Origin: Flavihumibacter fluminis
GTDB taxonomy: Bacteria > Bacteroidota > Bacteroidia > Chitinophagales > Chitinophagaceae
Reading direction: 5' to 3'
Assembly: GCF_021491375.1 (NCBI RefSeq)
Contig: NZ_JAKEVY010000002.1
Coordinates: 372,001 to 436,000, forward strand
Length of the DNA: 64,000 nt
The position numbers and the translations under genes were made by a program. Positions 19,885 through 28,220 of this stretch are shown one piece after another (within the stretch, counting starts at the first letter, position 1; every line of letters begins with the position of its first letter). Below the pieces are notes generated by a model. The model saw nothing but the letters and a program-made list of their open reading frames with translations, searched no databases and had not been told where the DNA came from.

Positions 19885-21192
19885 TTAGAAAGGATTAGAA
19901 TTTACTAAATAGTCCTTCATTTTGCTATAGTCCACCTCAATCTGTGTTGCATTTTTGGTTTTCGTTAACGTTTCTTCAATGCTTGCCGGTACTGGTACCG
20001 GTTGACCAATTACAGGTTCTACCACATCCAGGAATTTAATCGGGTGGGCAGTTTCCAATACGATTCCTTTTTGGCCAGGATGCTGCCCGATCCAGTCAGC
20101 CAGGGCATCAAAGCCTACTGCTCCATGCGGGTCTGGCAGGTAGGCATGCTGTTGGTACATAGACCGGATGAGTTCCCTGGTGCGTTGATCGCTTGTGCGA
20201 TAACTCGACAACATGGTCTTTAATTGGTCCCGGTCTTTTCCAAACAGTTCCAATATGCGTACAAAATTGCTGGGATCTCCCACATCCATGGCATTTGAAA
20301 TAGTGGGTATGGCTTTTCGGGGTTCATAGTCGCCTGTTTCAAGGAACCTTGGCACTACATCGTTGGCATTGCAGGCGGCTATAAAATGACGTACCGGAAG
20401 CCCTGCTTTCCAGGCCATCATGCCGGCACAAATATTTCCAAAATTGCCACTTGGTACGCTGAATACCGGCGGCTGTTTTTCCTTCCATTGCTGCAGCGCG
20501 AAGAAATAATAAAACTGTTGTGGCAACCACCTGGCAACATTGATGGAATTGGCCGATGTAAGAAAGAGTTGGCTGGTCAGTTCGGCATCCTTGAAGGCTC
20601 TTTTTACCAGTTGCTGGCAATCATCAAAATTGCCATCCACCTCAAGTGCATGGATATTATCACCAAAAGTGGTCAATTGTTTTTCCTGTACGGAACTTAC
20701 TTTCCCGGAAGGATAGAGGATCACCACGCGTACTCCTTCCACGTTGTGAAAGCCACTCGCTACAGCTCCCCCGGTATCACCGGAGGTGGCTACCAACACC
20801 GTAATCGGCTGTTTTTCATCGCGGGCAAAATAGCCCAGGCAGCGACTCATAAATCTGGCTCCGATATCTTTAAAAGCTAGTGTGGGACCGTGAAATAATT
20901 CCAGGGAATATACCCCGTCGTACACCTGTTTGAGCGGTATCGGAAAGTCAATTGTTTCAGCTACTATCCTGCGTAATTCATCCTCCGGAATCGTATCGCC
21001 AACAAAAGGACGAATCACTTCATAGGCAAGCGCTTCCCTCGATAATCCGGCTAAGTTGTTAAGGATGGATGCCGGTAACTGCGGAATGCTTTCCGGAAAA
21101 TACAAGCCCCCGTCAGGCGCCTGTCCCTGTATGGTAGCCGTCCTGAAATCAACCCTCGGCGCTGTATGCTGTAAACTATAGTAATGCAACAA
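19885..21192 (-). CDS. thrC: Threonine synthase
   Basis: A 435-residue PLP enzyme that converts O-phosphohomoserine to threonine. The N-terminus MLHYYSLQHTAPRVDFRTAT and the PLP-lysine motif HGPTLAFKDIGARFM (K108) are diagnostic, and TSGDTGGAVASGF forms the phosphate-binding loop. Last gene of thrABC. The 87-base gap from thrB is filled by GTGAGAC and AATTCAT repeats. The last codons and the stop lie in a short tandem repeat (TTCTAATCC twice). Its expression should follow the leader-peptide attenuator in front of thrA. Confidence 0.97.
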   Translation of the reverse strand: MLHYYSLQHTAPRVDFRTATIQGQAPDGGLYFPESIPQLPASILNNLAGLSREALAYEVIRPFVGDTIPEDELRRIVAETIDFPIPLKQVYDGVYSLELFHGPTLAFKDIGARFMSRCLGYFARDEKQPITVLVATSGDTGGAVASGFHNVEGVRVVILYPSGKVSSVQEKQLTTFGDNIHALEVDGNFDDCQQLVKRAFKDAELTSQLFLTSANSINVARWLPQQFYYFFALQQWKEKQPPVFSVPSGNFGNICAGMMAWKAGLPVRHFIAACNANDVVPRFLETGDYEPRKAIPTISNAMDVGDPSNFVRILELFGKDRDQLKTMLSSYRTSDQRTRELIRSMYQQHAYLPDPHGAVGFDALADWIGQHPGQKGIVLETAHPIKFLDVVEPVIGQPVPVPASIEETLTKTKNATQIEVDYSKMKDYLVNSNPF

Positions 21193-21279
21193 TTATGAAT
21201 TTAGAATTATGAATTATGAATTGTCTCACGTCTCACTTCTCACGTCTCACGTTCCCTCTTCCTTTCCCCCTTTCCTCCT
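21193..21279 (-). repeat. Intergenic repeat block between thrB and thrC
   Basis: On the mRNA strand, directly after the thrB stop: a purine tract (AGGAGGAAAGG...), about four GTGAGAC-type heptads, then AATTCATAATTCATAATTC-type repeats up to the thrC start. Same family as the blocks at 27591, 38744, 44675, 45851, 46498 and 62547. Confidence 0.75.
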
Positions 21280-22239
21280 TTATCCCGTGATCCGTACCTC
21301 ACAACCCTTTGAATTAATTGAGGTAACATATACTTTGGATTCTATTCCTAACTGGGTATATACCTGCTTCATGATCTCTGCAATACTGTTGGCGGTTGCC
21401 GCTTCTTTGCTGAGCATGAAAATTGACGGTCCCGAACCACTGATTCCCCCTCCCAATGCACCGGCTGCTTTAGAGCGTTGTTTTACTTCATCAAAGCCAG
21501 GTATCAGGATGCTTCGAACCGGTTCAATGATCACATCCTCCAGCGATCTTCCAATCAACTCATAGTCTTCTTTCAAAAAGCCTGCTACCAGTCCGGCTAT
21601 ATTGCCCCACTGCCGGATGGCATCTTTCAGTAAGACCTCTTTTCTCAGTATCTGCCTGGCATCGGAGGTCCGTACTTCAATCTGGGGATGCACTACTGTA
21701 ACCTGTAAGGGCGGGGCCGACAAGCCAATGATATCCAGCGGGAAAATAGAGCGTATAAGGGTTACCCCACCCAGGATACAGGGCGTGATATTGTCGGCAT
21801 GTTTCACACCACTCGCCACCTTTTCACCTGCCATGGCAAAACGTACCAGGTCTTCATCAGAGAAAGGTTTTCCAAGCAGGTAGTTCGCACCTACCACTGC
21901 TCCGGCAGCACTGGCAGCACTGGAACCCAGCCCACTGCCGGGCTTAATTTCTTTGGTGATGCTAATCTCAATTCCAACAGGTTCAGGAATGGCCTGTAAA
22001 AGATCCAGCAATGCGGCACCGGCTACATTCTGTGCCGGTTCCGTTGGTAGTTTGTATTCATCGGTGTGCTGAATCCGGATACCCGGTTCCTTGCTTAGTC
22101 GCATTCGGATTCGATCCGAAGGATCCTGTAATGCCATCCCGAGGATATCAAATCCACATACCAGGTTGGCTACAGTAGCCGGACAAAGCACTTCAATCTC
22201 CGTATCAAAAAGCGGTTGTATGTTAAGGTTAGTTTGCAT
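21280..22239 (-). CDS. thrB: Homoserine kinase
   Basis: A 319-residue GHMP-family kinase that phosphorylates homoserine with ATP. The ATP-binding motif PGSGLGSSAASAAG lies at about residues 100-113, the N-terminal CPATVANLVCGFD segment is typical of ThrB, and the C-terminal GGGISGSGPSIFML is the third GHMP motif. It begins 13 bases after thrA ends, in the usual thrA-thrB-thrC order. The stop codon is followed at once by the purine-rich repeat block. Confidence 0.97.
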   Translation of the reverse strand: MQTNLNIQPLFDTEIEVLCPATVANLVCGFDILGMALQDPSDRIRMRLSKEPGIRIQHTDEYKLPTEPAQNVAGAALLDLLQAIPEPVGIEISITKEIKPGSGLGSSAASAAGAVVGANYLLGKPFSDEDLVRFAMAGEKVASGVKHADNITPCILGGVTLIRSIFPLDIIGLSAPPLQVTVVHPQIEVRTSDARQILRKEVLLKDAIRQWGNIAGLVAGFLKEDYELIGRSLEDVIIEPVRSILIPGFDEVKQRSKAAGALGGGISGSGPSIFMLSKEAATANSIAEIMKQVYTQLGIESKVYVTSINSKGCEVRITG

Positions 22240-22252
22240 CTGAATGGATTTC

Positions 22253-24697
22253 TCAGGTTAGAGTAGCTCTTAAAATATCAGCAAATACGCCGGAGGCTGT
22301 TACATCTGCACCTGCTCCCGCTCCTTTGATCACCATCGGTTGCTCAGGATATCTTTCGGTATAGAATAATACGATGTTATCCTTGCCATAGAGATGATAC
22401 AAATCATGACCCGGACTTATCTGCTGCAAGCCAACTTCCGCTTTACCATTATGAAAGGCCGCCACAAATTTGAGTTTGTTTCCATTTTTATTGGCTTCCT
22501 CATAGATGTTCCGGAAATGATCTTCTTCCTTTAACATGCTGGCATAAAAATCTTCAACAGAACCTTCCATACAGGAAGCCGGCAGGAAACGATGATTGGT
22601 GATCGCATCCATTTCCAGTTGCTCTCCCGCTTCTCTTGCAAGGATCATGATCTTACGCATCACATCGGTTCCACTCAGATCAAGGCGCGGATCCGGCTCG
22701 GTATAACCTTCATTCTGTGCCTGGCGAACTACTTCCGCAAATGGTCTTGATCCATCATAATGATTGAATACGTAATTCAGTGTTCCACTCAGTACAGCCT
22801 CAATCCGTTTGATTTTGTCACCGCTTCTCACCAGGTCGTTCAGTGTGCCAATTACCGGTAAGCCTGCGCCCACATTGGTTTCAAAGAGAAATCCTGTATT
22901 GTTTACTCTTGCTTTTTCTTTCAACTCACGGTAATATACATACGGAGAAGAGCAGGCAATTTTATTGCAGGCAACTACCGCACAACTCTTTTCTAACAGC
23001 CTGGGATAAACGCCGGCCACTTCCTTGCTGGCAGTGATATCTACAAATACGGTATTTCTCAGGTTGCGTTCCAGTATGCCATCTACAAATTCATGTATGC
23101 TTGCTTCTTTTCCATTATCAAGAAATGCTTTCCAGTTGGATAAGTCAATCGCATCCTCGCTAAACGCGATTTTCTTACTGTTGGCCAATCCAACTACTCT
23201 CAATTGCAGCTTATTATGATGCAGCAGATATTGTTGTTGCTGATGTAACTGTTGCAGCAAACGACTACCCACATTGCCAACACCACTGATGAAGAGGTTC
23301 ACCTGCTTGAGACTGGTTTCAAAGAATTCTTCATGCAGTAAGTTGATAGCTTTCTTTACATCTGATGTTGCAATTACAGCCGAAATATTCCGCTCGGAAG
23401 AACCTTGTGCAATGGCCCGAACATTCACCCCGTTGCGACCGAGAGCGCCAAAGAGTTTACCACTGATACCAGGATGACTCTTCATTTGTTCTCCCACCAA
23501 TGCAACAATGGATAATCCTTTTTCAATTTCAAGTGGATCCACTTTCTGCAAACTGATCTCCGGCGCGAATGCTGCATCTACAGCTTCTTTCGCCAGTTCT
23601 GCAGCAGCTTCATCTACTCCTACGCAAATGGAATGTTCAGAGGATCCCTGCGTTATCAGAATTACATTGATTTGCTGTGCCGACAAGGCTTCAAACAACC
23701 TGCGTGAAAAGCCCGGTACTCCCACCATGCCGCTTCCTTCGAGGCTCAGTAAGGCTAATTTGTTGATGCTTGATATGCCTCTTACAGGTGAGCCGTTGCG
23801 ATATCCTTCCTGTTGAATCAGGGTTCCTGTATCAGCTGCTGCAAAAGTATTTTTAATCCATATCGGAATCTGTTTGTTCATTACCGGCTGGATAGTAGGC
23901 GGATAAATCACCTTCGCGCCGAAATGAGATAACTCCATGGCTTCCTGGTAAGAGATGGTTGGTATCACCCTGGCATTGGGTACCCAGCGCGGATCAGCTG
24001 TCATCATACCACTTACATCTGTCCAGATTTCAAGTGATTCAGCATCCAGGCAGGCTGCTGCAATGGCAGCTGTATAATCGGAACCGCCCCGGCCCAGTGT
24101 AGTGGTTATTCCTTCTGCGCTGGAGGCGATGAATCCAGGCATTACAATATGATTGCCACTTACCTCTTCTGCTGCAGTTTTCAATTGCGCTTCTGTTGTT
24201 TTGAAATCAACAATCGCATTTCCATATTGTGCATTGGTACGAATCAGTTTTCGGCTGTCCCACCAGGTGGTAGCAACTCCCGCTGCCTGAAATGCCGCCG
24301 TTATGATCTGGGAAGAGATGAGTTCACCATAACTCACCAGTTTATCTTTCGTACGGGCCGTAGTTTCTCCCAACAGAAAAATTCCATTACAAAGATCTTC
24401 TACTTCATTGCAGCTCTTTTTGACTGCACTCAGGTAACTGCTCTGCTGCTGAACCGGTATGAGTTGTTTCACCGCATCCAGATGCCTGGTAGTAATTTTC
24501 TGGATCAGTTCCTTGTAAGCCTCATCCCCGCTTGCAGCCATTTGCCCGCATTGCAGGAGCAGGTCTGTGGTTCCACCAAAAGCCGATACTACCGTGATTA
24601 CTTTATTCTTTTTGATTTTTTCTGAAACGATGGAGATAACATTCTGAATTGCTTCCGGACTGCCAACAGATGTGCCGCCGAATTTTAATACCTGCAT
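22253..24697 (-). CDS. thrA: Bifunctional aspartokinase / homoserine dehydrogenase I
   Basis: An 814-residue fusion of the first and third steps of threonine synthesis. The N-terminal aspartokinase starts MQVLKFGGTSVGSPEAI; two ACT regulatory segments follow at about residues 310-460 (LEGSGMVGVPGFS, IVALVGEQMKSHPGISGK), then the homoserine dehydrogenase NAD(P)-binding motif FISGVGNVGSRLL at about 468-480 and catalytic-domain motifs (GAGLPVIGTLNDL, LSGTLNYV). The frame is open further upstream to 24793, but the ATG at 24697 gives the conserved start and the extra stretch is attenuator leader. Threonine feedback through the ACT domains is expected, in addition to attenuation. Confidence 0.97.
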   Translation of the reverse strand: MQVLKFGGTSVGSPEAIQNVISIVSEKIKKNKVITVVSAFGGTTDLLLQCGQMAASGDEAYKELIQKITTRHLDAVKQLIPVQQQSSYLSAVKKSCNEVEDLCNGIFLLGETTARTKDKLVSYGELISSQIITAAFQAAGVATTWWDSRKLIRTNAQYGNAIVDFKTTEAQLKTAAEEVSGNHIVMPGFIASSAEGITTTLGRGGSDYTAAIAAACLDAESLEIWTDVSGMMTADPRWVPNARVIPTISYQEAMELSHFGAKVIYPPTIQPVMNKQIPIWIKNTFAAADTGTLIQQEGYRNGSPVRGISSINKLALLSLEGSGMVGVPGFSRRLFEALSAQQINVILITQGSSEHSICVGVDEAAAELAKEAVDAAFAPEISLQKVDPLEIEKGLSIVALVGEQMKSHPGISGKLFGALGRNGVNVRAIAQGSSERNISAVIATSDVKKAINLLHEEFFETSLKQVNLFISGVGNVGSRLLQQLHQQQQYLLHHNKLQLRVVGLANSKKIAFSEDAIDLSNWKAFLDNGKEASIHEFVDGILERNLRNTVFVDITASKEVAGVYPRLLEKSCAVVACNKIACSSPYVYYRELKEKARVNNTGFLFETNVGAGLPVIGTLNDLVRSGDKIKRIEAVLSGTLNYVFNHYDGSRPFAEVVRQAQNEGYTEPDPRLDLSGTDVMRKIMILAREAGEQLEMDAITNHRFLPASCMEGSVEDFYASMLKEEDHFRNIYEEANKNGNKLKFVAAFHNGKAEVGLQQISPGHDLYHLYGKDNIVLFYTERYPEQPMVIKGAGAGADVTASGVFADILRATLT

Positions 24698-24749
24698 AAA
24701 ATGGATAATGATGATAAAGAATCTGAATAATTGAACTGATAATTCCTGG

Positions 24750-24769
24750 AAAAAACAGCCCGAAGGCCC
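24750..24769 (-). terminator. thr attenuator terminator
   Basis: On the mRNA strand GGCC-TTCG-GGCT, a 3 bp G-C stem plus one G-T pair closed by the extra-stable C(UUCG)G tetraloop, followed by six T (24755-24750). The stem is short for a terminator. Its 3' arm CGGGCTGT (24763-24756) can instead pair, with one mismatch, with ACAACCCG (24808-24801) at the end of the leader ORF. Confidence 0.6.
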
Positions 24770-24788
24770 ATGGCATAATATGGTAATG

Positions 24789-24809
24789 TACAACCCTTAG
24801 CGGGTTGTA
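24789..24809 (-). promoter_or_regulatory. thr leader hairpin over the leader stop codon
   Basis: A perfect 8-bp stem TACAACCC / GGGTTGTA, with the leader-peptide stop codon in its loop. A ribosome reaching the stop would disrupt it; a ribosome stalled on the threonine codons just upstream would leave it free. It shares bases with the alternative antiterminator pairing. Confidence 0.6.
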
Positions 24810-24850
24810 ATAGTAGTGGTAGTAGTTGTGTATGTAGAAATGAATGCCAT
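24797..24850 (-). CDS. thrL: thr operon leader peptide
   Basis: A 17-codon ORF on the mRNA strand encoding MAFISTYTTTTTTITTR, with nine threonines and two isoleucines and an uninterrupted run of six Thr codons. It is followed by a stem over its stop codon and by a hairpin with a T-run before thrA. Composition and position match the E. coli thr leader (Thr/Ile-rich), so stalling at scarce charged tRNA-Thr/tRNA-Ile should decide read-through into thrABC. No Shine-Dalgarno site is seen, as usual in this phylum. Confidence 0.85.
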   Translation of the reverse strand: MAFISTYTTTTTTITTR

Positions 24851-24860
24851 GAATCGAGCA

Positions 24861-24890
24861 TGAAATTACCACAGCCAATTTTTATAACAA
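24861..24890 (-). promoter_or_regulatory. Possible thr operon promoter
   Basis: On the minus strand CTTG, 19 bases, then TAATTTCA, an imperfect match to TTTG-N19-TAnnTTTG. Transcription would start only a few bases before the leader peptide ATG at 24850. Plausible but not certain. Confidence 0.35.
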
Positions 24891-24957
24891 GCGTTAGTTT
24901 TAAATTTTTTTTGATCTGTTTTACCAACGGTCAAAGTGCAACTGTTTTGGTATATTC

Positions 24958-27585
24958 ATGGCCCGATTGCTGCCCTTAACAACGAATAAATTACCCCATA
25001 TGGCCAAAATTGACCCGGCAGCCCTTCAACAATTTAAAAGTGAAGTTGCGCTGAAGTTTCAATTGTACAACAGTCTCTTTACTTCATTGCCGTTTCACCG
25101 GATTGAAAAGACCGGCATCCTGCTTTCGGTTCTGCTGAATGTTTGTGAAGAAGGTTATAAAAAGAAAAAGACTCCTTTACAGATTCTGGATGATTTTTTT
25201 GCAAGCCACACCAGTTTCAGAACGGAACAGGAAAAAGCAGATTTACTTTTTCGCTTTGTGCAGTATGTGGAAAGACAGGTAGTGCTTTTTGATGCGCTGG
25301 AAGATGCCGCATTCAGTAAGATCAATGATTTTTCCGGTCCGGGTACGCTGAAACAACTCGCCTCTTTTTTACAGCAGCCGGATCTGGATACCAGCCAGCT
25401 GGAAAAAAATCCATTCTGTGTGCGCATGGTATTAACCGCGCATCCAACTCAGTTTTATCCGGGCTCTGTTCTTGGAATTATTCATGACCTGGCCAAGGCC
25501 TTGCAGGAGAATAATACCTCTCTCGTAAATAGTTATCTGCAGCAATTAGGGAAAACCCCTTTCTTTAAAAAACAGAAGCCCACTCCATTTGATGAGGCGA
25601 TGAGCCTGATCTGGTACCTGGATAATGTTTTTTATCCTGCTGTTGGTAAAATTTTATCCTATGCCGATAGCGAACTGGCCGGCAAAGTGAATAATAATCA
25701 ACCCTTGCTTCAAATGGGTTTCTGGCCTGGCGGAGATCGCGATGGTAACCCTTTTGTTACGGCAGACACTACCATCCAGGTAGCTGCCGCCCTTCGTTCG
25801 AGTATCATCAAACAATATTACCTGGATGTACGGCGACTGAAAAGAAGACTCACGTTTAAAGAAACCGATCAGTTGATTGGGGATCTGGAAAAGCAGTTGT
25901 ACAACGAGGTATTTGGTGAGCAGCCATCGCGCAGCCTGAGTGCAGATTCGATGATCCGTCAATTGCAGCAGGTGAGGGATACCATCGTTTTACAACACAA
26001 TGGTTTATTCGCCGACCGGATTGATAACCTCATTCAAAAGATCCGGGCCTTTGGTTTATTCTATGCATCGCTGGATGTTCGGCAGGATAGCTCTGTTCAT
26101 GAATCCTTCTTTGAAGTGATCTCTCAATCTGGTAACATATTTTCCGGATTGTACAGTAGTCTCACACCAGAGGAACGCCTGGATCAACTCAGTAAATTGC
26201 CTGCACTGGCAACTGATCCAACATTCAGGGAAGCTGTACATGCCGATACGCTTGCTTCTGTAAAAGCGATCGCCCGCATTCAGCAGGAGAATGGAGAAAT
26301 TGGTTGTCATCGCTATATCATCAGTCATTGTACCAGCGCTGCCAATGTGATGGAAGTATTCGGACTGTTTTTGCTCGGTGGCTGGAAAAAAGAAGAGTTG
26401 ACAGTGGACATCGTTCCGCTGTTTGAAACGATTGAAGATTTACTGCAGGCAGGTGCTATCATGGATGCCTTATACCAGCTTCCGGTTTATCGTGAGCACC
26501 TGAAAAGGAGAGGAGATAAACAAACCATCATGCTTGGTTTTTCGGATGGCACCAAGGATGGCGGATACCTCATGGCTAACTTCAGCATCTTACAGGCTAA
26601 AAAAGAACTGACTGCATTGTCTGCAAAATACGGATTGGATGTCTTGTTCTTTGATGGCAGAGGTGGTCCGCCTGCAAGAGGTGGTGGCAAAACACATAAG
26701 TTCTATGCTTCGATGGGCAAGGATGTTTCCAGTAAGGAAATTCAGTTGACCATACAGGGACAAACCATCAGTTCCAATTTCGGAACTATTGATGCGGCAC
26801 AGTTTAACATGGAACAATTGCTGAATGCCGGACTGTCGGCCGCTGCTAAACATTCAACCCGGGCAACCCTGGATCAGGGACAGGAAGCATTGTTATTGCA
26901 GCTTGCTAATGATGGATTTAATGCCTACTCGGCACTGAAGAATCATCCGACATTCCTGGAATATCTTTCGCATGCAAGTGCATTGCGTTTTTATGCTGCT
27001 ACCAATATCGGATCCAGGCCAGCCAAACGCGGATCTGCAACCCGGCTGAGTTTAAGTGATCTGCGCGCTATTCCCTTTGTCGGTGCCTGGAGTCAGCTAA
27101 AGCAGAATGTGACAGGATATTACGGTGTGGGTACTGCATTGAAACTGGCTGAAGAACGCGGCGAATGGAAGAAAGTAAAAGAGATGTACCAGCACTCCCT
27201 TTTCTTTAAAACGCTTATTGATAACTGTGAGATGGCCATGCTGAAATGTTATTTCCCGCTTACCAGTCACCTTGCCGATCACAAAGAGTTTGGAGAGATC
27301 TGGCATATGATCTACAGCGAATACGAACTCACCCGAAAATATGTGTTGCTCCTTTCAGGTAATACGGAACTGATGGCTGATTATCCGGTGGAACAATTAT
27401 CGGTTTCCATGCGGGAACGTATTGTTTTACCCCTTACAACCATACAGCAATATGCGATTACCCGTGTGCGTGAGTTGGAAGCCGGCAGTCCGCATGATCC
27501 TGCTGCAGGCATGAAAACTACGTATGAAAAGCTGGTGATGCGTTGTTCCTTTGGTATTATTAATGCGGGTAGGAATTCGGCGTAA
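24958..27585 (+). CDS. ppc: Phosphoenolpyruvate carboxylase
   Basis: An 875-residue enzyme that makes oxaloacetate from PEP and bicarbonate. Motifs in order: VLTAHPTQ with catalytic histidine H162, GGDRDGNPFV, GFSDGTKDGGYL, an FFDGRGGPPARGGG loop and GSRPAKR. In the loop most PEP carboxylases have FHGRGG; here the histidine is aspartate (D566), which I believe is shared by Bacteroidota homologues. The start may instead be the ATG at 25000 (MAKIDPAALQQF), since the first 14 residues look unlike the family. Transcribed divergently from thrABC, whose precursor aspartate derives from its product. The 3' end runs into a repeat-rich 635-base intergenic region. Confidence 0.95.
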   Translation: MARLLPLTTNKLPHMAKIDPAALQQFKSEVALKFQLYNSLFTSLPFHRIEKTGILLSVLLNVCEEGYKKKKTPLQILDDFFASHTSFRTEQEKADLLFRFVQYVERQVVLFDALEDAAFSKINDFSGPGTLKQLASFLQQPDLDTSQLEKNPFCVRMVLTAHPTQFYPGSVLGIIHDLAKALQENNTSLVNSYLQQLGKTPFFKKQKPTPFDEAMSLIWYLDNVFYPAVGKILSYADSELAGKVNNNQPLLQMGFWPGGDRDGNPFVTADTTIQVAAALRSSIIKQYYLDVRRLKRRLTFKETDQLIGDLEKQLYNEVFGEQPSRSLSADSMIRQLQQVRDTIVLQHNGLFADRIDNLIQKIRAFGLFYASLDVRQDSSVHESFFEVISQSGNIFSGLYSSLTPEERLDQLSKLPALATDPTFREAVHADTLASVKAIARIQQENGEIGCHRYIISHCTSAANVMEVFGLFLLGGWKKEELTVDIVPLFETIEDLLQAGAIMDALYQLPVYREHLKRRGDKQTIMLGFSDGTKDGGYLMANFSILQAKKELTALSAKYGLDVLFFDGRGGPPARGGGKTHKFYASMGKDVSSKEIQLTIQGQTISSNFGTIDAAQFNMEQLLNAGLSAAAKHSTRATLDQGQEALLLQLANDGFNAYSALKNHPTFLEYLSHASALRFYAATNIGSRPAKRGSATRLSLSDLRAIPFVGAWSQLKQNVTGYYGVGTALKLAEERGEWKKVKEMYQHSLFFKTLIDNCEMAMLKCYFPLTSHLADHKEFGEIWHMIYSEYELTRKYVLLLSGNTELMADYPVEQLSVSMRERIVLPLTTIQQYAITRVRELEAGSPHDPAAGMKTTYEKLVMRCSFGIINAGRNSA

Positions 27586-27590
27586 GGAAA

Positions 27591-27720
27591 GTGAAACGTG
27601 AAACGTGAAACGTGAGAAGTGAAAAATGTGAAAAGTGAAACGTGAAAACATGGACGGGGTGGCAAAGGAGGCGGGGGGCAAAGGAGAAGGGAGGAAAGGA
27701 AGAGGGGGGAGGGAGTATAG
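27591..27720 (+). repeat. Purine-rich GTGAAAC / GGAGGCAAA repeat block after ppc
   Basis: Starting 6 bases after the ppc stop: heptads GTGAAAC, GTGAAAC, GTGAAAC, GTGAGAA, GTGAAAA, ATGTGAAAA, GTGAAAC and so on to about 27648, then an almost pure A/G tract with GGCAAAGGAG units to about 27716. The purines are on the mRNA strand. Overlapping long ORFs on either strand are low-complexity and not taken as genes. Confidence 0.8.
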
Positions 27721-27780
27721 GAGCACCGGTGGTGGGACGTATCTGGGCTGAAGCTGGGTCAAATGAAATACCTGGGAAGA

Positions 27781-28034
27781 CGTAGGATCACGTAGGATGG
27801 CGTAGGATAAATTAAAAAAATTTGATCGAAAGCGCAGCCTGCCCTGTACATTATTTTTCCTGAAAAGCCCGCTGTTACTGAAATACAAGGCGATAGCTTC
27901 TGTTTTTAGGGCATTGGGGAATTGGCTCATACAATGTCTGAATTGGCTCATTTTACTCCAAATTTGCCCCAAAATCTGCCATAATTGGCTCACAATAGCC
28001 CATAATTGGCTCAAAAACCAGTATAATTGGCTCA
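27781..28034 (+). repeat. Composite intergenic element, copy 1 (CGTAGGATN tandem plus 21-bp-phased AATTGGCTCA array)
   Basis: Three CGTAGGAT units at 10-bp spacing (27781, 27791, 27801), then AAATTTGATC (27818-27827), a 92-base spacer, then the decamer AATTGGCTCA at 27920, 27941, 27983, 28004 and 28025, with a degenerate copy AATTTGCCCC at 27961. The spacing is 21 bp wherever two intact copies adjoin. The same order of parts occurs at 56560-56755. No coding function; no CRISPR-like spacers. Confidence 0.75.
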
Positions 28035-28135
28035 GTCTCCTTTGTTTCCCGTTTCCTTTGTCTCCTGCCTCCTTTGTTTCCATTCTCCTTTGTCTCCTGC
28101 CTCCTTTGTTTCCCGTTTCCTTTGTCTCCCGTTCC
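28035..28135 (+). repeat. Pyrimidine-rich TCTCCTTTG / TTTCC repeat block
   Basis: About ten degenerate units of TCTCCTTTGTTTCCCGT type, the reverse-complement class of the purine block at 27650-27716. The two blocks flank composite element copy 1 as inverted arms and could pair in a single transcript. Confidence 0.75.
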
Positions 28136-28220
28136 ATGCTCTCAGGATAGAACAGGATGCCGTAACTTCAGGAAAGCAGTAATTTCTCACACGATAATTT
28201 GACTAAACCGTTGCTGCCAA

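Noticed and set aside
24603-24927. Two overlapping 80-91 codon ORFs upstream of thrA
   Set aside because: They overlap the attenuator in other frames; the 17-codon Thr-rich frame explains the region better.
24697-24957. Lysine riboswitch upstream of thrA
   Set aside because: No lysine-riboswitch core was recognised; a leader peptide with hairpins accounts for the sequence.
27920-28034. CRISPR-like array of AATTGGCTCA
   Set aside because: The repeat is only 10 bp with 11-bp gaps; no cas genes and no true spacers.
27427-28150. Long ORFs on both strands across the ppc 3' end and the repeat region (236 and 78 codons)
   Set aside because: They translate low-complexity repeats and part of ppc in antisense; composition follows the repeats and not codon use.
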